This document shows positions 63,337 through 64,000 of a DNA stretch of 64,000 bases, one piece after another. Positions within the stretch are counted from its first letter, which is position 1. Every line of letters begins with the position of its first letter. Both the position numbers and the translations under genes were made by a program. The notes under the pieces were generated by a model that was not told where the DNA came from, made no database searches, and saw only the letters and a list, made by a program, of their open reading frames with translations. Source of the stretch: DATGUN01 sp035301285 (GTDB lineage: Bacteria; Bacillota; Bacilli; Bacillales; Amphibacillaceae); assembly GCA_035301285.1 (NCBI GenBank), contig DATGUN010000024.1, forward strand, positions 1-64,000, given 5' to 3'.

Positions 63337-64000
63337 CTAGTGCGCTACTTTAATCTTGCCATTATTGGCTGTTAACTTCACAACATGGTCTCCGTTACCA
63401 ACAACCTCACTGTCATTGTATTTCCCTCCAAATAGATCCACCTTTCCGTTATTAACACTCGTCAAAAAAGTGACATTCTCCGGTTCCTGTTCGGAATGGA
63501 TTGTGATTGTACCATTGTTTGTTTCCAGATCAATCGATTTTTCCAGATGATGGGTACGCATATTGATTTTCCCATTATTGGTTTTCGCTGTGACGTTTCC
63601 GTCAATGTTGGTCAAATCAAGCTTTCCATTACTTGCCTGCACGTGGAAGTTGGATGTCTTCAAATCCTCTCCTTCAATCTTGCCATTATCCGCTTCCAAT
63701 GACATTTCATTCATCTCGACGCCTTTGACAGTAATATAGCCATTATCGCTGTTAACATGTAATCGTTCGAATTGTTCATCCGGTATCGCTATTGTAAACG
63801 TCACCGAGTTCAAAAATGAATCAAAGTCGAATAGGTGCCAGTTCTTATCTTTGACGTCTATGCGCAATGTTCGATCATCTACGTCCCACGCGAAATCATG
63901 ATGGCTTCGGGAGGATTCCGTCCCATTCAATTCCACGGTCAAATCTTCGCTTTCCGAAGATACGACATTTACCTTCATATTGCTGCTGTTTACATCAATC
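63337..64000 (-). CDS. DUF4097-family beta-repeat protein (5' end outside window)
   Basis: The minus-strand frame is open from the window edge to the stop at 63337, so the N-terminus is missing. The visible ~220 residues hold about eight repeats built round NG turns (DNGYITV, DNGKIEG, SNGKLDL, NNGKINM, NNGTITI, NNGKVDL and a terminal NNGKIKV), a beta-solenoid of the DUF4097 family. A companion with SGD turns is at 11683-12663. Function unknown; it may be membrane-associated if the missing part has a helix. Confidence 0.8.
   Translation of the reverse strand, partial: IDVNSSNMKVNVVSSESEDLTVELNGTESSRSHHDFAWDVDDRTLRIDVKDKNWHLFDFDSFLNSVTFTIAIPDEQFERLHVNSDNGYITVKGVEMNEMSLEADNGKIEGEDLKTSNFHVQASNGKLDLTNIDGNVTAKTNNGKINMRTHHLEKSIDLETNNGTITIHSEQEPENVTFLTSVNNGKVDLFGGKYNDSEVVGNGDHVVKLTANNGKIKVAH

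Overview
The window comes from a low-GC, endospore-forming Gram-positive of the family Bacillaceae. The evidence is strong GGAGG-type ribosome binding sites, TTG and GTG starts, a CotF-family coat protein, a Spo0E-like regulator, YuiA/YueI/YitT/YqxD-type genes and T-box leaders. Many acidic secreted proteins suggest a halophilic or halotolerant genus (Lentibacillus/Virgibacillus/Oceanobacillus-like). The genus is inference. There are no rRNA or tRNA genes, no prophage and no CRISPR array. The sequence reads as chromosomal.

Layout. 1-9.2 kb: lipoprotein hydrolase (cut by the window start), coat protein, an aconitase-family enzyme, a YitT membrane protein, a rearranged pssA/psd/ybfM phospholipid group, and diaminopimelate dehydrogenase. 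9.5-21 kb: acetoacetyl-CoA synthetase, a DUF4097 beta-repeat protein, yhdT-panF pantothenate uptake, an alkyltransferase-like repair protein, a LysR/YeiH/Usp group and an MFS exporter. 21-28 kb: a squalene/phytoene synthase relative, csaA, and an operon of TRAP permease, TAXI binding protein and prephenate dehydratase read through two almost identical tandem T-box leaders whose best specifier is UUC (Phe). 28-38 kb: DUF proteins, two ABC exporter systems (one autoregulated by a YtrA-like GntR repressor with a visible operator), a GNAT enzyme and a methyltransferase. 38-45 kb: repair and resistance-like genes, a tmrB-like gene broken by a 148-bp MITE-like insertion plus a frameshift, and a 10-copy 51-bp tandem repeat. 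45-52 kb: a MhqR/WrbA quinone-stress pair with MhqR-type operators, a putative Sec-exported pediocin-like bacteriocin, HtpX/LemA, and a Vga-like ABC-F resistance gene behind an attenuator with a three-codon upstream ORF. 52-64 kb: an Nramp-related transporter, PAP2, RluA, a purine permease/PucR pair, a lipoprotein serpin, a Spo0E-like gene, a Tad2-like (DUF2829) protein, and queT behind a preQ1-II-type riboswitch.

The most interesting items are the bacteriocin candidate (47048-47302), the tandem Phe T-boxes linked to a TRAP transporter (26.8-27.5 kb), the preQ1-II-type switch (62649-62740), the ABC-F attenuator (50061-50345), the inserted element in the tmrB relative, the 51-bp minisatellite, and an aconitase-family protein lacking one expected iron-sulfur ligand. 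All calls come from reading the sequence and recalling protein families. No database search was run.
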